A stretch of 64,000 nt of DNA from Agelaius tricolor (GCA_023055355.1 JALJCS010000024.1:8571501-8635500), one strand, 5' to 3'; shown: positions 48,444-62,466, counted from the first letter of the stretch. Program-made: numbers and translations. Notes: generated from the letters alone by a model not told the origin.

Positions 48444-51400
48444 CTGAAAGGGAAAAAAATATCAACTGTATTTTTTATAAAAGCATCAGAAAAGACGAAC
48501 ACATTCAAGAGCTGTGCCTCTCCTGCAGGAGTTATTTTTAATTGTAATATGGATTAAAGAATTTTGCAACAGGCTTTTTTCAGAGGAACTGTTGCGTAAC
48601 ACCCAAATTTATCCCAGAAAAAGCTCCTGCAATGAGGTGGCATCACTGCTTTAGGAACAAAGCAACAGACCTGCCTAACAGCAACAATCCAAGGCCTGAA
48701 GTGAAATGTATTTGTGCCCACTGCTAATTATTTGTTCTTGGCCAGCTATAAAGCAGAGCCTCCCAGGGATAACATCATTCACATCAACTGAGGAATTGCA
48801 GGGAAAAAACATCATTTTCTAAAGGTGACAAGAATGGAACAAGTACTGCATGCTGAATTCAACCAACAAAGAGGGTTTATATAAATTCAGCTAAAGAATG
48901 AATCCTCCACAGGAACCCACTGTGCAGGAAGACACGCAGCCAAAGAGCCAAGTAATGCTTTGCAGCAAAGCAGAAAAGTGAAGCCCTACTGAAGCTAGAG
49001 GCTGAGTCTGGCAGCAAGACTCCATTTGGCATGATCAGGAAGAAGGAATAGAAATTGAATTAGAGCACAAGTGGCTGCAAGCTTCACTGCTCCCTGCAGT
49101 CACTGAGGTGAGGCGTCCTGCAATCCCCTTTTGTGGGCACAAGCTAATTTAGGGTCAGGGAGATGCAGCCAGACCACCAGCCAAAGCATCTGCAAAGGAT
49201 GTGACTCATGTAGCCAGAACATGCCCACTGATATTTACACTTCTCCTCAGTGGGCTTTCACATGTGTCTAAATGATTTCATAAAGGCACAGGATAGATTT
49301 TGCTTTATTCCTGTTATTTGGATTAAATCTGAATTCCTTTATTTACTCCAGCCATACTCCATTAACGAGCTACATTCATGATGAGTGTCCAAGGTTGTAA
49401 TCTTTGGGAAATTTCACCTCATTTGTTTTCCAGCAGAAAATGGTTCAATCTGAAGCTGTAGATGAAAGGTGCACTTCTGCTCTGCTAAAGCCCCAGACTA
49501 GCACCTGGTCACCCAGGATCCACTTATGCCCTGCCTTTACTCTGGTGAAGAAACGTCTCACTTCTCCATCTACCATGCAATGGGGTGTCCCAAAGCACAT
49601 GGTTCTGGCTTTTTTCTTCACAACCCTGCCTCTTCCAACACTTCTTGCCCTCCAAACTTTATGTCATAGATCCCTAACCCTGAGCAAACCAAGCACCAAC
49701 AAGAGCAGCACAACAGCTGCCAGGGTAAGCAGGTACACAGGACAAGGGAGGATCTGTCTGCACAACTTTCCTACCCCTTTACAGTCATTGAAACCTTTGC
49801 CCCAAATGAGCACTTCTTGAAAAAAACAGTGAACTATATATAGACCTAGGCAAGTTATGCAATTAGAGAAAATTAATGAGGTATAGTTACAGGTTGGATG
49901 ACCAGCTCAGAGAATTAAATCATAACCAGATCTACCACAAGTTAATGAAGCATGAAGAAATCTAGGCTGGATTTTGCTTTAATGTTTTCATTGTCCCATT
50001 TTGCCATTTATTCAAAAGTGCCTATCAGAGTGCTGAAGCTGACTTTCAAAAGACACTTTTGGTGCTGCATCACAGTTCTCTATATAAAGCTATGTATAAA
50101 AATTCATATATGCACCTACAAAACAGAGGTGGTAACTCAAACACAAGTAATTTTTATCCCTTCTCTCAGAAAAGAACATTTGAATTATCATATTTGGTTG
50201 ACACTGAAAAACTGCCTATCAGACTTGATGACCCAGTTATAAGTGATTAAAAATACAGGCCTGCCAAAGGCCAAACTCACTTTGCCAGGGATCTGTTTTT
50301 CCATTTATATAGCTGATCTTTTCCTTGAAGTAATGACAGTAGCTAACACCATTCTTTTCATTACTGTACCAGGATTATATGTAATGCATTCCGATTTTCA
50401 CACTTAGCAATTAAATACTTTTCTGCATATATTTGTAAATATTAGTATGTCATGTTGATGAAGATGCAAATGTTTTGGTGTTAATGATAATTTGTAAATA
50501 TTTTGGTATTAATGAAAATAAACCTCCAAAGGAGGTTGTTTAGGTTACATTGTTCTATAAATCCAAAGACAGTTGTTATTTTTAGATCAGGATTACCCTT
50601 AATCCCAGAAATGAAATGCAGTGTTCAGATTATTCATTTTTTTCCATAAGTTCCTATCTACAAACAAAAATATCATCCTGCATAAAATTTAGGAAGAAAA
50701 CATACTCTAACTGGAATTATTAGAATTCAGTTGAACTGGAAAAGAGATACTGATAAAATTTTTCATCTCTTCTTCATCAGCTTCTGTTGATATGAGTAAC
50801 ATATATGCAGGTCTGTGAATGAACTTAGAAAGCTTGGTGCTACAAGAGGACATCTGAACAAATCAAAATGGATATAATCTGTTTAAGAAGATTCAGTCAT
50901 AGAGCCAAAGCCAAGCAAAAAAACCAGAATGAGTGAAAGAAAAGCAAACAGGTATGTCCATATGTCTGTTTCCTCTGGGTTCTTCCAAGATGCACAGAAG
51001 AAAAACTCTAACCCTAAACATTTTTAGCAGTCATGTTCTCTTCTACAGATTTCTTTTCCATTTTTGCCTTACCACCAAATGTCAACCCACGTGGCTTTGT
51101 GTAAGTACTGAGAACAAAATAGTAAACTTTCCCATAACTAGGCCCTTTGTCTACCTAGGCCCTTTTGAATGTTTATCTGGCATCTAAATGTATCCTAACT
51201 GACACAAATTTGGTCCCAAGTGACAAAGATTTCATAGAAATTTACATTAAATCCCTGTACTTTTATTATTTGCCTTTAACTATCATGTAAGTACCCCAAG
51301 ACACATAAGCAAAGCTACAGTATAATTATCCTATTTATTATGCTGATGCTTTCTCAGTTATTAAAATTGTTCCACCACAAATTAAAGCAGATTTAATGGC

Positions 51401-51806
51401 AGAGAACCAGAGAGAAACATTCATCTAGTATAAAACAGCTTTAGAGAATACTAAAGCTCAGTGCTTGAGTCACTCTCATTATTAGATATTTCTTCATAAA
51501 CCTATAATGCTAGTTAAGTATAATGGAATATTAGCATCTAACCATTTGTTGATGGCAAAAAATACAAGATTAAGATCTTCAAGAGTAAAGATCTTTAGTA
51601 AGATCTAAAGATCTTCTAGAGTAAAGATCTTCTAGAGTACAGATCACTCACCATATAAATTTTGTCATCTCTAACTAGTTCTTGCAATCTACACTTAGGT
51701 GTAGACTATGCATGCTGACTAAGCATTTTATTTATAACTTAGAAAAAACTATTTTTCTCATGCTTTTTGAGGCATTTTTGCACCAAAAATTCATATTTGG
51801 TGCAGG
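48444..51806. other. 5' flank or first intron of SH3TC1
   Basis: The acceptor at 48443 implies at least one upstream non-coding exon, so part of this stretch is intron 1. I could not identify that exon, a TATA box or a CpG island. The open frame at 49404-49820 (plus) has no recognisable domain. The stretch includes the AGATCT array at 51575. Confidence 0.4.
51575..51646. repeat. AGATCT-containing tandem array
   Basis: Degenerate units of about 16-20 bp around AAGATCTTCTAGAGT, repeated about four times, with the last two nearly identical. The core AGATCT is itself palindromic. Confidence 0.75.
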
Positions 51807-51985
51807 ATGTTGGCCATAAAACTGTCTGATCATCCTTTTCCTCTGAACCCAGAGCCAAGCTCTACTCAAAAGCCCTGCAGCCAAGATGTGGCTCTGCCAG
51901 ATGCTCATGGGGAGGCTCAGTTTCCAAGGCAGCAGAGGGAGGAGCAGCAGATGCTGGACAGCTCAGCACCTTGGGTGCTCCTGTG

Positions 51986-52084
51986 TGCCCTGGTGCCCTC
52001 CCTGCCCATGGCCCTGGGTGCCCTGGTGCCCTCCCTGCCCGTGGCCCTGGGTGTTCTGGTGTCCTCCCTGCCCATGGCCCGAGC
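51986..52084. repeat. 33-bp minisatellite, three copies
   Basis: Three units of 33 bp starting at 51986, 52019 and 52052, built around CCCTCCCTGCCC and TGGCCCTGGG. Copies 1 and 2 differ at one base; copy 3 is more diverged. The unit length is a multiple of three, which explains the overlapping open frames here on both strands; no known protein is seen. Confidence 0.9.
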
Positions 52085-55000
52085 TCCCTGGACACTGGAA
52101 ATGCGTCCAAGGGCTCTGTGTGCTGCCCCACACCCTGTCCAGGCTTGTGGAGCTCAGAAGGTCACTCCACCTTCCTTGTCCCTTCTCAGGGCACAGCAGG
52201 CAGGAAAGGACAGTATCCAACAGCTGTTGGACATCAGGGGGAAATGAGACATTATTTTTCCTCCTTTATCGTGCCTTTCTGTGTGTTGCTTCCCTTTTGC
52301 TGAGTGTTTTCAAAGCTCAGCTAATCAGAAGAAAAACATATAGCTTGAGATTTTTCCATGTAGGCTGAGGGTTGTTTTTCTCCCCTGCCTTTTTTTTTTA
52401 TTATTTTAAGATGTGTTGTGGATAACAGGAACACCAATTCATTCCCATTTAAAGGGTGTTGAAGGAGAAAACCAGTAACATTCACTGAACCAGATTCTCT
52501 CTCTCCCTCTAAAGATATATTTCTGAGACTAGGACCTGGTATACAAAAATGGGCTTTATTCAAACTAGCTGCCCAAAACCTGTATGCAATACAATATTTC
52601 TTTCATTCATATCTTCCCTCTAGGAGCCTCAGGAAAATGTACTAATGACTTACTAAGGACCTGTCTTGCAGCTATACTGCCCTAAGTTAATCTAGGTCAT
52701 TTTCCCAAACTGACACTAGAATAGTTATTTTATTCCTCCTTCCAGTTCCAATTAACATTTCTCATCTTCTGTATTAGGCTACAAACATCTTAAAGCCAAG
52801 ATCATTACAAACTTTTTCCTTAGGGAGTAAATCAGACTTGATCTCTATGAAATTCAGTCACAGGGATGAATGTAAAAAAAAAAAAATCCATATTAGGTTC
52901 CATATAGGCAGCTGTTTTTATGTATTCCACATAAAGGTAAGCAAATCTAGAATCAGGGTAAACAAACTTAGGAATCTGAGTGCTTTCCAACAATGGAAGA
53001 TTGACTCCTTTATTGCAGAAGTAAGTTGAGTTTAGTTAGCAATTCTCAGTAAACAATGTTGCAATAGGTATCATTGTTCCCAGCTGGTCTACAAAGAAAA
53101 AAGCCCTAGCAAGCTTCAGAGGTCCAATAGATACCTTTAAAAGCTTCAGCCCTCTCTATGATTAATTTTCTTTATATCTCAGTAGCACTGAAATATATTT
53201 TCCATCCTCAACACAGCTCTAAAAGCACCAAAATTTCCAAGTTTAGATATGGAAAACTGGAGAATAAAATCCACAATCTCATAACTGCTTAAAAATAAGC
53301 ATAAACTCTAGAGATGCTTTAAAATAAAAATCAGATCACTGTTAGGAAACTATAAAAGGCATCTGTGAATCTCAGTACTTCATTCTGAGTGCTAGATGTG
53401 ACAGAACTTGGCCTGTGGCAGATAATGCAGAGAAATAAAGTAGGAGCTGTTGCCACTGAATCACAGCCCAGCTGACACCACACTACCTAGAAGAGGGAAA
53501 CAGAGCAGCACAGAAATCCCAGCAGGTTCTCCTAACTGTGACAGATCACATTTACACATATTTTCCAGTGATTTCATTATGGGCACACCGAGGAACAGAA
53601 CACTACCAAAATTACCCATTGAACTGGCTGCAATTCCAACACATTGACAATAAACCAGTCAAATTCCAGGCCACAAGAACCTAAAGCAGAGCAAAAGAGG
53701 GAGATGTAGACACAGAGCCCAGAACTTCCCCTACCTTTTCCAGGTCTGATCCACTGTAACATGCTGGTAAAGAGCAGGCAGATCCCTGCCTTCCTCAGCT
53801 CTGCTCAAAACTGACTCCAGCACAGCTCTTCCTGTTTGACCTCCTTATCTTTCCTGTTGATTGCACAGCCTGGCTTGGATGTGGCCAGTACAGAAAGTTG
53901 TCCATTAACCAATACTGTTAATTCCAAAACTTTTTTTTTTTCAAAGAAAGAAACATTCCTGAGAAAGGAGTTGAGCTACTAAAGTTCATTATGCAAAGCA
54001 GAAATGTATCCAGGGTGCTGGAAGGTTCATTCACACACTCCAGCTTTTCAAAGCAATAATTTATTGTGGCATTTTGCATTGGTGGCTAAAATCTCCAAGA
54101 GACACATCCAGGGCATTGTCTTAAAAAAGCATTGTTCAGAAAAAAGTTACAAACAGTCCTTCAGATAAAGTAAAGGACTTTGTCACCCTTTTGCTTTTGA
54201 TTGCAAAATTAGATTTCTTGCTATCATTACAGCTGCAAAACACTCTGATGAAAAATTGTTTGACAAAATATTTACACCAATATACTCAGGTTTAAATGCA
54301 GAAGTCTATTATTTAGCAGATCTATGCAGCATAAAATATCAGTTTGGGGAGTTGAGCAAGACTGTTGTGGAATGCACACAGAGTTTATCTTCTGTGTAAC
54401 AAGACTGATCCATGTGCCATGTCCTGAATGACCCACAAAGGCAGTGGGCTCAAGGTGATGGGCTGTTCCCACTGCACTGTTGCCCTCCTACAGTTCTTGC
54501 CAGCAGGAATAAAAAACCAGACCCTTCAGATGCCTTTGAGACCTTAGTTATGACTCCTGCCAGTCCATCTCAAGGAACATGCACTTGAGAGTTGTTTTTA
54601 AACATTAGAAATCAGGTATTAATTATAAATCATGCTCTCATTTACCTTACTTCATCCCATCACCCCACGTAAACAGGAATTAGAAATGCTACTTCACACT
54701 GATGGGGTAGTCTGTTCCTGCAGTGTGCTTGGGAACTCTCCATCTTCCCAGAAATTATACATTTGGAAGGTACTCAAGTGATTGAGTACATCACAACCAA
54801 CCAATCATCCCAGAGGGAATTAATTTGATATTGCACTATAATGCAGTACACAAAGCATACCACTTCAGGAGTAATTAATTTATGTAGTAACTATGCCAAC
54901 AGCATGAAATACCACATTTCTGTCACCACTTTACTGATTAATTTTCCATGAGTTTCATACATGTCCAAGTCTTCTCATCACATTTATTTTATACGTATAT

Positions 55001-56290
55001 TTAAAGATAATATTTGGTTACATTTTATTACATCAGTTCTTCACTGGTATTCCTCTTTTTTTATATGATTCAAAGTAGTTTTGAAAAAAAACCTCCAAGA
55101 GTCATCTAAGCCTATATTTTTTCCTAAGGGATAATAATCTTTCAGTCTCTATTTCTGAGTCTCAATCATTGTAGAACCTGCCAGTGATTAGTATGTCCCT
55201 AAGATCTTAAAAGATACAACTAACTTTTTTTTTAGAGTACTGAAACTAGGAGAGATGCAATTCACTTCAAGAAACACAAAAAATAGCACCAACTGAACTC
55301 CAGGCTCCTTAGCTCCCTTTCCCATACTATCTAAAATAGTTTAGGTAAGAAGGGACCTTTAAAAGTTGTCTTAGCCAACTCCTCCCTGCAATCTTCAACT
55401 AGATCAGAAATCTTCAGCTTCCTCTGTGATTTTACTCTGAAGTCATGCTCCATGTATTTCATCCCACCACAGCCAGTACTTCAATTCTTGGTGATTGGCA
55501 TACAGACATTTAGTTTAGGTGGAAATAAGAAAAACAAAGTTTTCAGTTTTAAGGTAATGACATCAAAAGTTAGCCCTGTACTTCCTATTGTCTTGTTGGA
55601 ACAGTACTAATCTGCATGACAAATCTTTAGGTGAATAACCTTATTGGACAGCTGCTCTCATGAAATAACTCCAGAGACCAATATATTGCAGCAAACAGGA
55701 AAAAAACAGAGGTAGCACAGATTGGTTTCCACATTAGTAATCATATCCCTTATACATTCTAATTACTATGAATTGTGCTACCTGTTTCAGGTTTCCTTTT
55801 GCTAAAAATAGGCTTCAAAGTTGTTTCTTCTAGTCAATTCTTTAACTAATAAAATTACATGAAGACTTGATGGTGTTGTTTATGTTGGGTTGTCCCTGAT
55901 CTCTTCAGAATTATTAAAAGAAGCTGACAGGAGGCTGGGGAGGACATTGGGTGTTGATACAAAACACTTCCTCTAATTGTCTCTCTCAGGCATTGCTTTT
56001 CATCATCCTGTTTGTCTGCCCTTCTGCAGCTGCATGTTTGTCTGACCATTTTTTTCACTTAGCAGCTTGTTTTAAGGAAAACACCACATTTTAATTTTAA
56101 GGCTGACTTATACCTTCCAGTATGACTCTTATTCCATCACAGCTGGGGAAATACCTGTGAAGGAACAGTCCACTGCCAAAGGAATAACTCTAACTTGTAA
56201 AAATATTGAGGCATAACTCATTTGATTATTCACTGGCAAGTGACAGAAATATCAGATTTAGGTGAGAAGGGATATTGCTACAGATTTTAC
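52085..56290. other. no gene recognised
   Basis: AT-rich sequence beyond the minisatellite. Apart from a CR1-like fragment near 55336-55425 I see only short chance frames and poly-T/poly-A runs. Confidence 0.4.
55336..55425 (-). mobile_element. CR1-like fragment
   Basis: GAAGGGACCTTTAAAAG followed by CTTAGCCAACTCCTCCCTGC resembles the antisense 3' end of CR1 (GGAAGGGACCT...AGTCCAACTCCCC). Short and diverged. Confidence 0.5.
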
Positions 56291-56297
56291 TAAATTT

Positions 56298-57493
56298 CTA
56301 CCTGATTTCTTTAATCTCAAGTCCCATAAAAGGTAATAAGCATATTGTCCCTTGCTGGAACCCATCATAAAAAAATCCTGTTTGTTCCATGTTTTGCTGA
56401 CACTGGCATTCTCCACTATTTACATCTAGCATGGCAAATTTGAAATCATGCACAATACTGGCTGCTGTCTTGGCTAAATTACTCTCTGTTGGTTCCTCTT
56501 TCAACTAGTAATTGAGTTACACCTATTTAAAAGAAATGTAATGTTATATAATCTGTATTGCAAAGTTCAAAAAAAAAATTAATTGACCCCCTAGATGTGA
56601 AAAACATTCAGTTTGAAGTACTAACTCACAGTGGTGACATTTTAGCAAATTTACCTAATGATATTAATTCTAGCCAGATTATCAGCATGCATGGATATTA
56701 GTTGTGTTATGTGCATGCTGTGATTACACACAACTTCCACAGAAACAGGTTTGGCCATATGTTTCCTTTTGATTAGCATGTTATCACTCCACAGCATATA
56801 TATGTTATCTCTAACTGCATATAGAACAGAACTAGCTAAAGTACTTTCTGCTGATCTCCTGTCATTTTTGCATCTGCCTGCTTGAAAACCAGATAGCTTC
56901 CCCCAAGTCTTGACAAAACACCATCCCAGCTCCACAGCCAGGTTCAGAAAGGAAAACCAGAAAACATGAACAGAAAAACACCCTGTCACCCATCTGTACG
57001 GAAACGCTGTCGCCTTCTGGTCTGCAGGAAAATGCTGAGTCAAAGCATCCAGCTGTGACAGCACTTCCACAGCTCCTGAGCTATTTACACAGCCCACCAA
57101 ATAATGGCTCACAGTTACCCTGCTAATGGTAATATTAAATCTATATTGAATTAATATTATAGAAAATTAAATTAATTGATATTATATTAAATGTTATGTT
57201 TATATTATTTAATATAATATTTACTATATATTATCTTAAAATATATATAATGTTAAATTAATTAATTAAAATACTAATAATAGATGTTACTCAGCTTGTT
57301 ATTCCTGAGCACAAGAAGGGCCATGGTACACATCTGACAGAGCTTCCTCCCAAGTGCCACTGCTACTCTCTTGAAAACACTGCAGACCAAAAATCCAACA
57401 CACTCCTAACCAAGGAAGCCCATATTGAAATCTCAGCAGGCAAAAGGGGATCCAGTCATGGTTGGATTCACATTTCCATATCAGCCATGGCAT
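56298..57493 (-). other. coding-like open stretches, unassigned
   Basis: Three minus-strand open frames of 64, 153 and 68 codons (57493-57299, 57112-56651, 56504-56298) in different frames, split by an AT-rich block. The 153-codon frame ends exactly at a good donor (ATTAG then GTAAAT) and contains a possible internal acceptor; the third ends at AATCAG then GTAGAA. The phases of these candidate exons do not join, and I recognise no family. They may be exons of an unidentified gene, remnants of one, or chance. Confidence 0.25.
57122..57282. repeat. AT-rich block
   Basis: About 160 bp nearly free of G and C, with TTAATTAA and ATATATA units and several short palindromes. Confidence 0.75.
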
Positions 57494-60400
57494 GGATCAT
57501 AGGCCTTCCAAGAGCAGAGAAGGAGAAAACTTCTAGAAGAGTCTCATCAGCTCAGAATAAAAATTGTGATTATCACTTATCACTTAGAATCACTAATCAT
57601 AGATTAATCCTTTCATTTCTGTATTTTATGGCTGAGCAGGATTTATTTTCTGCCCCATAGGAATAACAGCCTCCCTAAATCAAGCACAAACTTTGGAGTC
57701 CTGTGCAGCACAGAAAGCACATTACTTCTCAATCACCCCAAACCCAACACACTGAGAGTTCATATTCACAAGCTTCAGCATAGGAAATGAGCTTTCCCTA
57801 TTTTGCTTTCATCTTCAAGTAGAATTTAATTCCTCTTATCTACTGGAATTAACAAACCACTTAGCAAATAGAGCCTCTAAAATATGCAAGGATAAAGAAA
57901 TTCAGAAATATTTGTTGACAAGGAAACAATAATTCTGTTCATCTAAAAACCTCTAATTATTAAAAGGAGGGGAAAAAAATCAGTACTCCAGACACTTTAC
58001 ACTTAAACTCCCACAGAACATCCTTTTTTAAAAAAGTTTTTTTTTTTCCCCCGACAGGCTAAATCCTCACCTTTCACAGCATTACAGGGGAACTGAAAAA
58101 AACCAGGTACTTCCTTTTATAATTAGGTGAAGGGATTTTTTAATTAAAGGTTAACTATTTTCAGCTGCCTGAAGTTTGCAGGTAGTTTCCTTATTCTTAA
58201 GGAAACCTTCTCAGAGGCAGCCAGCAAATAATTATATATCACAATCATATATTGAGTAGAGATTATTTGTTATCTCTTTTCCTTCAGAGGACTCTTTTCA
58301 CAGGGTCACATGTCCAGCAAGGTTGGAAGAGACCTTCAAGAGCATCCTTCAAGAGCATCTAGTCCCACGTTAAACATTTAGAAAAAGGCAGCACTCAAGG
58401 CTTTTTCCTGGAATAAGATTTCTTGCTGAGGTTGTCACAGCTTTTCTGCTGTCCTTTAAAGCAGAGAAAACTATGTCAGTATATCTAAAACTGTTTATTC
58501 TGAGGAGTGGAGTAGAAAGCTACAGCTCCTTGATCTTAAAAAAGAAGGGGGAGGAGCAGCAGCAATGAATATTTAGTTCTGCTTCAATTCCTTCTCCCTT
58601 CCTAGGATTTGCATAAATGTGTACTATTTGAAATGTATTTTTATATTTCTATGTACATATTCAACTCTTTTCTTTACTAGCATGCCAGAGCACTTCTGGG
58701 ATGGATACAAAGACTTTGAAGAAAGAAGCACTTACAATCCTTAACCATACACTGAAACACTTAATTTGCAGAACTGAAATTTTACCCATCTGTTTGGTGA
58801 TTCTGCTTAGTGCTAAAAAGTGCAGGGCCATGGAAATTTATTTATAGGAGCCTGAATATATGTGGAATACAGATATCTCCTGAGCTAGTTTTGGCATTGA
58901 GAAAGGAAATTTTGACTTCCTTAGGCATTCAAAAATTGGAGAAAAGATGTTTTGATATGGATTCAGTAGAAATGAAATCTTTTGGCTTTCCTAATGCTCT
59001 GTGGAAGAACATGCCTGAAGGAATATCTGGAAGACTAAAACCAACAGAGAGCCATCAGGATAGAAACAATCACAGAATTTCAATTTATCATCCTATAAGC
59101 TCTGTTCCATTCACAGAGTGCAACTTGGTTTACTGTCAGTAGTTTCCCCTTTGACCAAGGTAGCCCAAAAATACTGTCTTCCTATAGTTTGGGATTACCA
59201 TTTCCAGCCACCAAAATGTCCACTGTAGAGAAAATCCTATAGTGATACTTTTGACTTCAACAAATAACTATAAAATCTGTCTTCACATGGAACTAGCAAA
59301 ATAATTGGAATTTTTCCAAATTACTGCTGCCCTCTAGTTGAGACCTGAAGAAGGGTTTACACCTCCATTTTTTTGCAGCTTTGTCTGTAGATCTAAGTTA
59401 TAATTTCTAGTAGCAACTTTCCTCTCACATTTATCCTTTTAGACCATTTGGCCACAAGTACCAGAACTAAGTATATTAAAAGGTATTTATAAACATAACA
59501 AGCACAACATTTTCTGCTTAAGTATCCAGCCTTGTATGCTTGAGGTCATACATCTTATAAGAAGAATAAAATCTTTAAAAGGTATAGTTCAACCCTCAGT
59601 CTTGAGAAATATGAGGAAAGATTTCTGTTTATCAGGGAAAATCTGAAAGAGTGGAACTTTTGTCAATACATATCTGAAAATCATGAAAACTCTAGATGGT
59701 TCCTGTCTGGAATTTGGCCTTGGAACCTTCTTACAATTCCATTTATGGACTTTTGATTAAATCAACTGTACTTGCACCAGCCACCACAGACAATAATGGT
59801 GTTAAGGTGTGACTGTGTGGGGGGATGGTATAAAAAGATTCCTAAGTTTAAGGCTATGCAGCTAAACACAAAAATTTTAATAAACACGAACCTATTTTGG
59901 ACTCACTCCATTAAGTGCACAGCACATCTCATGTCCATTAATTACATTCAGTGATATTTTTTCCACTTTTTCCCACGTTTGAAAAAAATATATTGCTTCC
60001 ATTCCTTCTTTTTTTTTTTTCCAGTTGACATCTGTGCATACATCATCCACAATCCCCATGTAAACTTTAAGTCCTCATTTAGGTAGGCTTGGTCCAGGCC
60101 ATTTCACACAGGCTGAGACCTTCCCCTAGTGAAGCCTGGAAAGCAACACAGCTAGTCCAGGGTGGCTTTGTTGCAGCTGAGGACACAGAGAGAAGAATCA
60201 ATCACAGCTGCACTTTCCTAGGGCCTGATGTCTCAGGGATGTTCACTGCCAGAGTGGGCTGGAAGTTCCTGCAAACTGTCACACATCTTCCCAGGCAAAG
60301 CCTCAGTTACAGATGGCGCTACACGAGAATTTCATCAGCTCAGAAGGGTTTTTATTCTGCTGGCATGAGGCTGTGTTGGATGGGGTTTTTTTACATAAGA

Positions 60401-62466
60401 GCAGTGTTAGCTATGCAGTGTAGGATAAGGAATGGGAAATCAGCTTAGGGTGCAAAACAGAGTTAAATTGAATAAGGGCCATGAATTGCAATATCATCTA
60501 CTCCAAGGGAGAAGCTGCAGCTTCACATAAAGAGTGGTTTTCCAAGGAGTCACATTTGCAAGGGATAACAATATACTTAATAAGTGTTAACCTCTCTGCA
60601 ACAAAAGGGACCTCATTATCCTTCTTGTTTACTACAGAAAGCACAATATTATTTACATGTTTACTGTTTTAAGTGTTGATTTCAGTGGTTACACACACTG
60701 TGTGACATGGCACTGAAATCCTTGCAAGTTCCACCTGCCATTCCCAAATTAAAATTAAATTTTTGCCCATGTTTTTTGCAAGTGTAGTGAGTTTTATATT
60801 ATTCATGCTTCGTTTTGGCTCTTCCCCAAACCCTTTGCATTTGTATTTCTGTCCATTTCATTGCTGTGACCTTGGAGTTTGTCATCCTTGTGTATGAATT
60901 CTATATGGATGCTCATCATTACCTGCTAGACTTCCTGCCACGTGCAGCAGCCTGCAATACCAAAATTTATTTGTTCTGACCAACTTTCCAAAAGCTGACT
61001 GCTGACATGAGAGAACAGTCTTTGATTGTCTCACTGTAACAAAGATTCCTTTCATCCTCAGCCATTGCTCCCTTTGATGTTATTTCATGCTTGCTGTTTT
61101 CAAAGTTTGCCTGGGAGTTTTATTTGACCTACTGATCATAATGCATTTAGGTTTGTAATGGGTAATGGATATCAAGTTATAGCTGCTGATGCAGGGTTTA
61201 TATTCTTCCCATGGTGTGAGAGGAGCTTTGTATAAAAGTTATTGCTGACATCTTCATAGTGCAACTCAGACATCTTAATATAGTGCCATGTTATTATTTC
61301 ATTACTGCTGCTTCACACTAATTCATTATTTATAAACACGTGTGCTCCTGCCTCAGTGAGTAGCTGGAAATTTATTCCCATACCCAGAATCTCATTTTAA
61401 AATCCCAGTTTGTTACTCTTCTGGAACTTCAAGCTTGCCTTATATTTTATTTACTACCAATGTCATTCCAACACAGCAAACAGAGCAAGGTGGTGGAGAG
61501 GTAACTGCTGTCCCTGGCTGCAAACACAAGGGTGGCTTATTTTGGCAGCTGCCCCAGTACCAGTAATTCTGTGATATAGTAATTTTAATGTCAAAAAGCT
61601 CATAACTTGGTATGGAATTAGTCATAAAATTACAGAAGGACTGCAACCTAGGCAAAGTAGCCCAGCCCTGAATTCCTAAGAGATATATGACACCAGAAAA
61701 ATAAAAGTAGGAATGTTTTCAACAGAGATGTTTAGGGAGCTTTCGTCACGCAAAACAGAATCAGTAAAAAACAAAAGAGGGGTCATGACAGCATGTCATG
61801 TCAGGTTCTTAATATTCTGTGATACAAAAGAATTTCTATTTTTGAATTGATAGGAAAATAACATATTTCTGTAAATGTATAGAACACGATTGAAGGATAA
61901 TTTGTCATTTAAAACATAAGCACTTCAAAATACATTACTGTAAATTGCAAGATTTCTTTTGTCTTCCAGAAAATTTAACACCTGTCAAAAGACAGCAGCT
62001 TAGATTAGACAGCAGTTTAGATTGAAAATCAGCCTATAAAGCAGATCTCAGGTTAAAAGGTAAAAATTACCGTAGATTCTTAGGAGCTTAAATTCAGTTT
62101 TCAGGATTATACAATAGAACTTAATAGCATGAAATACAGAGCTGCACAGTAAGATTCACAAAAGCAAGTCTAATTTATGCAATTTTTCTCTGATTTTTTT
62201 TTCCATGAGAGATCTATTTAGGGCAACTTCAGAAGGGTTTCAACAACCAATAGCATAGCTGGCACAAAGCAACTGTTCTTTTAGGTTTCACTCCAAGTTG
62301 GTGGTATTTGACCTGAAAATCTCATGATACTGTGTCAGCTTTGAACATAAAGCCAAGGGAAAATTTAACCAGGTTAAACAGCTGCTTGGATTTGTAGTTT
62401 CCTACTGCCTGGATTAGCATGTAAATCACTTCTGGCAATTGGATAGATAATGGCTTTTTTCATAGG
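57494..62466. other. no gene recognised
   Basis: AT-rich, with a CR1 remnant at about 58317-58370. The open frames at 58810-59142 and 60089-60448 (plus) have no recognisable domain and are treated as chance. No promoter of SH3TC1 could be identified here. Confidence 0.4.
58317..58370 (-). mobile_element. short CR1 3' remnant
   Basis: GGTTGGAAGAGACCTTCAAG and ATCTAGTCCCAC match the antisense CR1 3' end (GGTTGGAAGGGACCT...ATCTAGTCCAAC). Inside it the 14-bp string CCTTCAAGAGCATC occurs twice in tandem. Confidence 0.6.

Noticed and set aside
49404..49820. 138-codon plus-strand frame upstream of SH3TC1
   Set aside because: No recognisable motif and no transcript signals; treated as chance.
51807..52368. 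Several overlapping frames of 85-160 codons
   Set aside because: They are open mainly because the 33-bp repeat has no stops and is a multiple of three; the translations are repeat-derived and differ in every frame.
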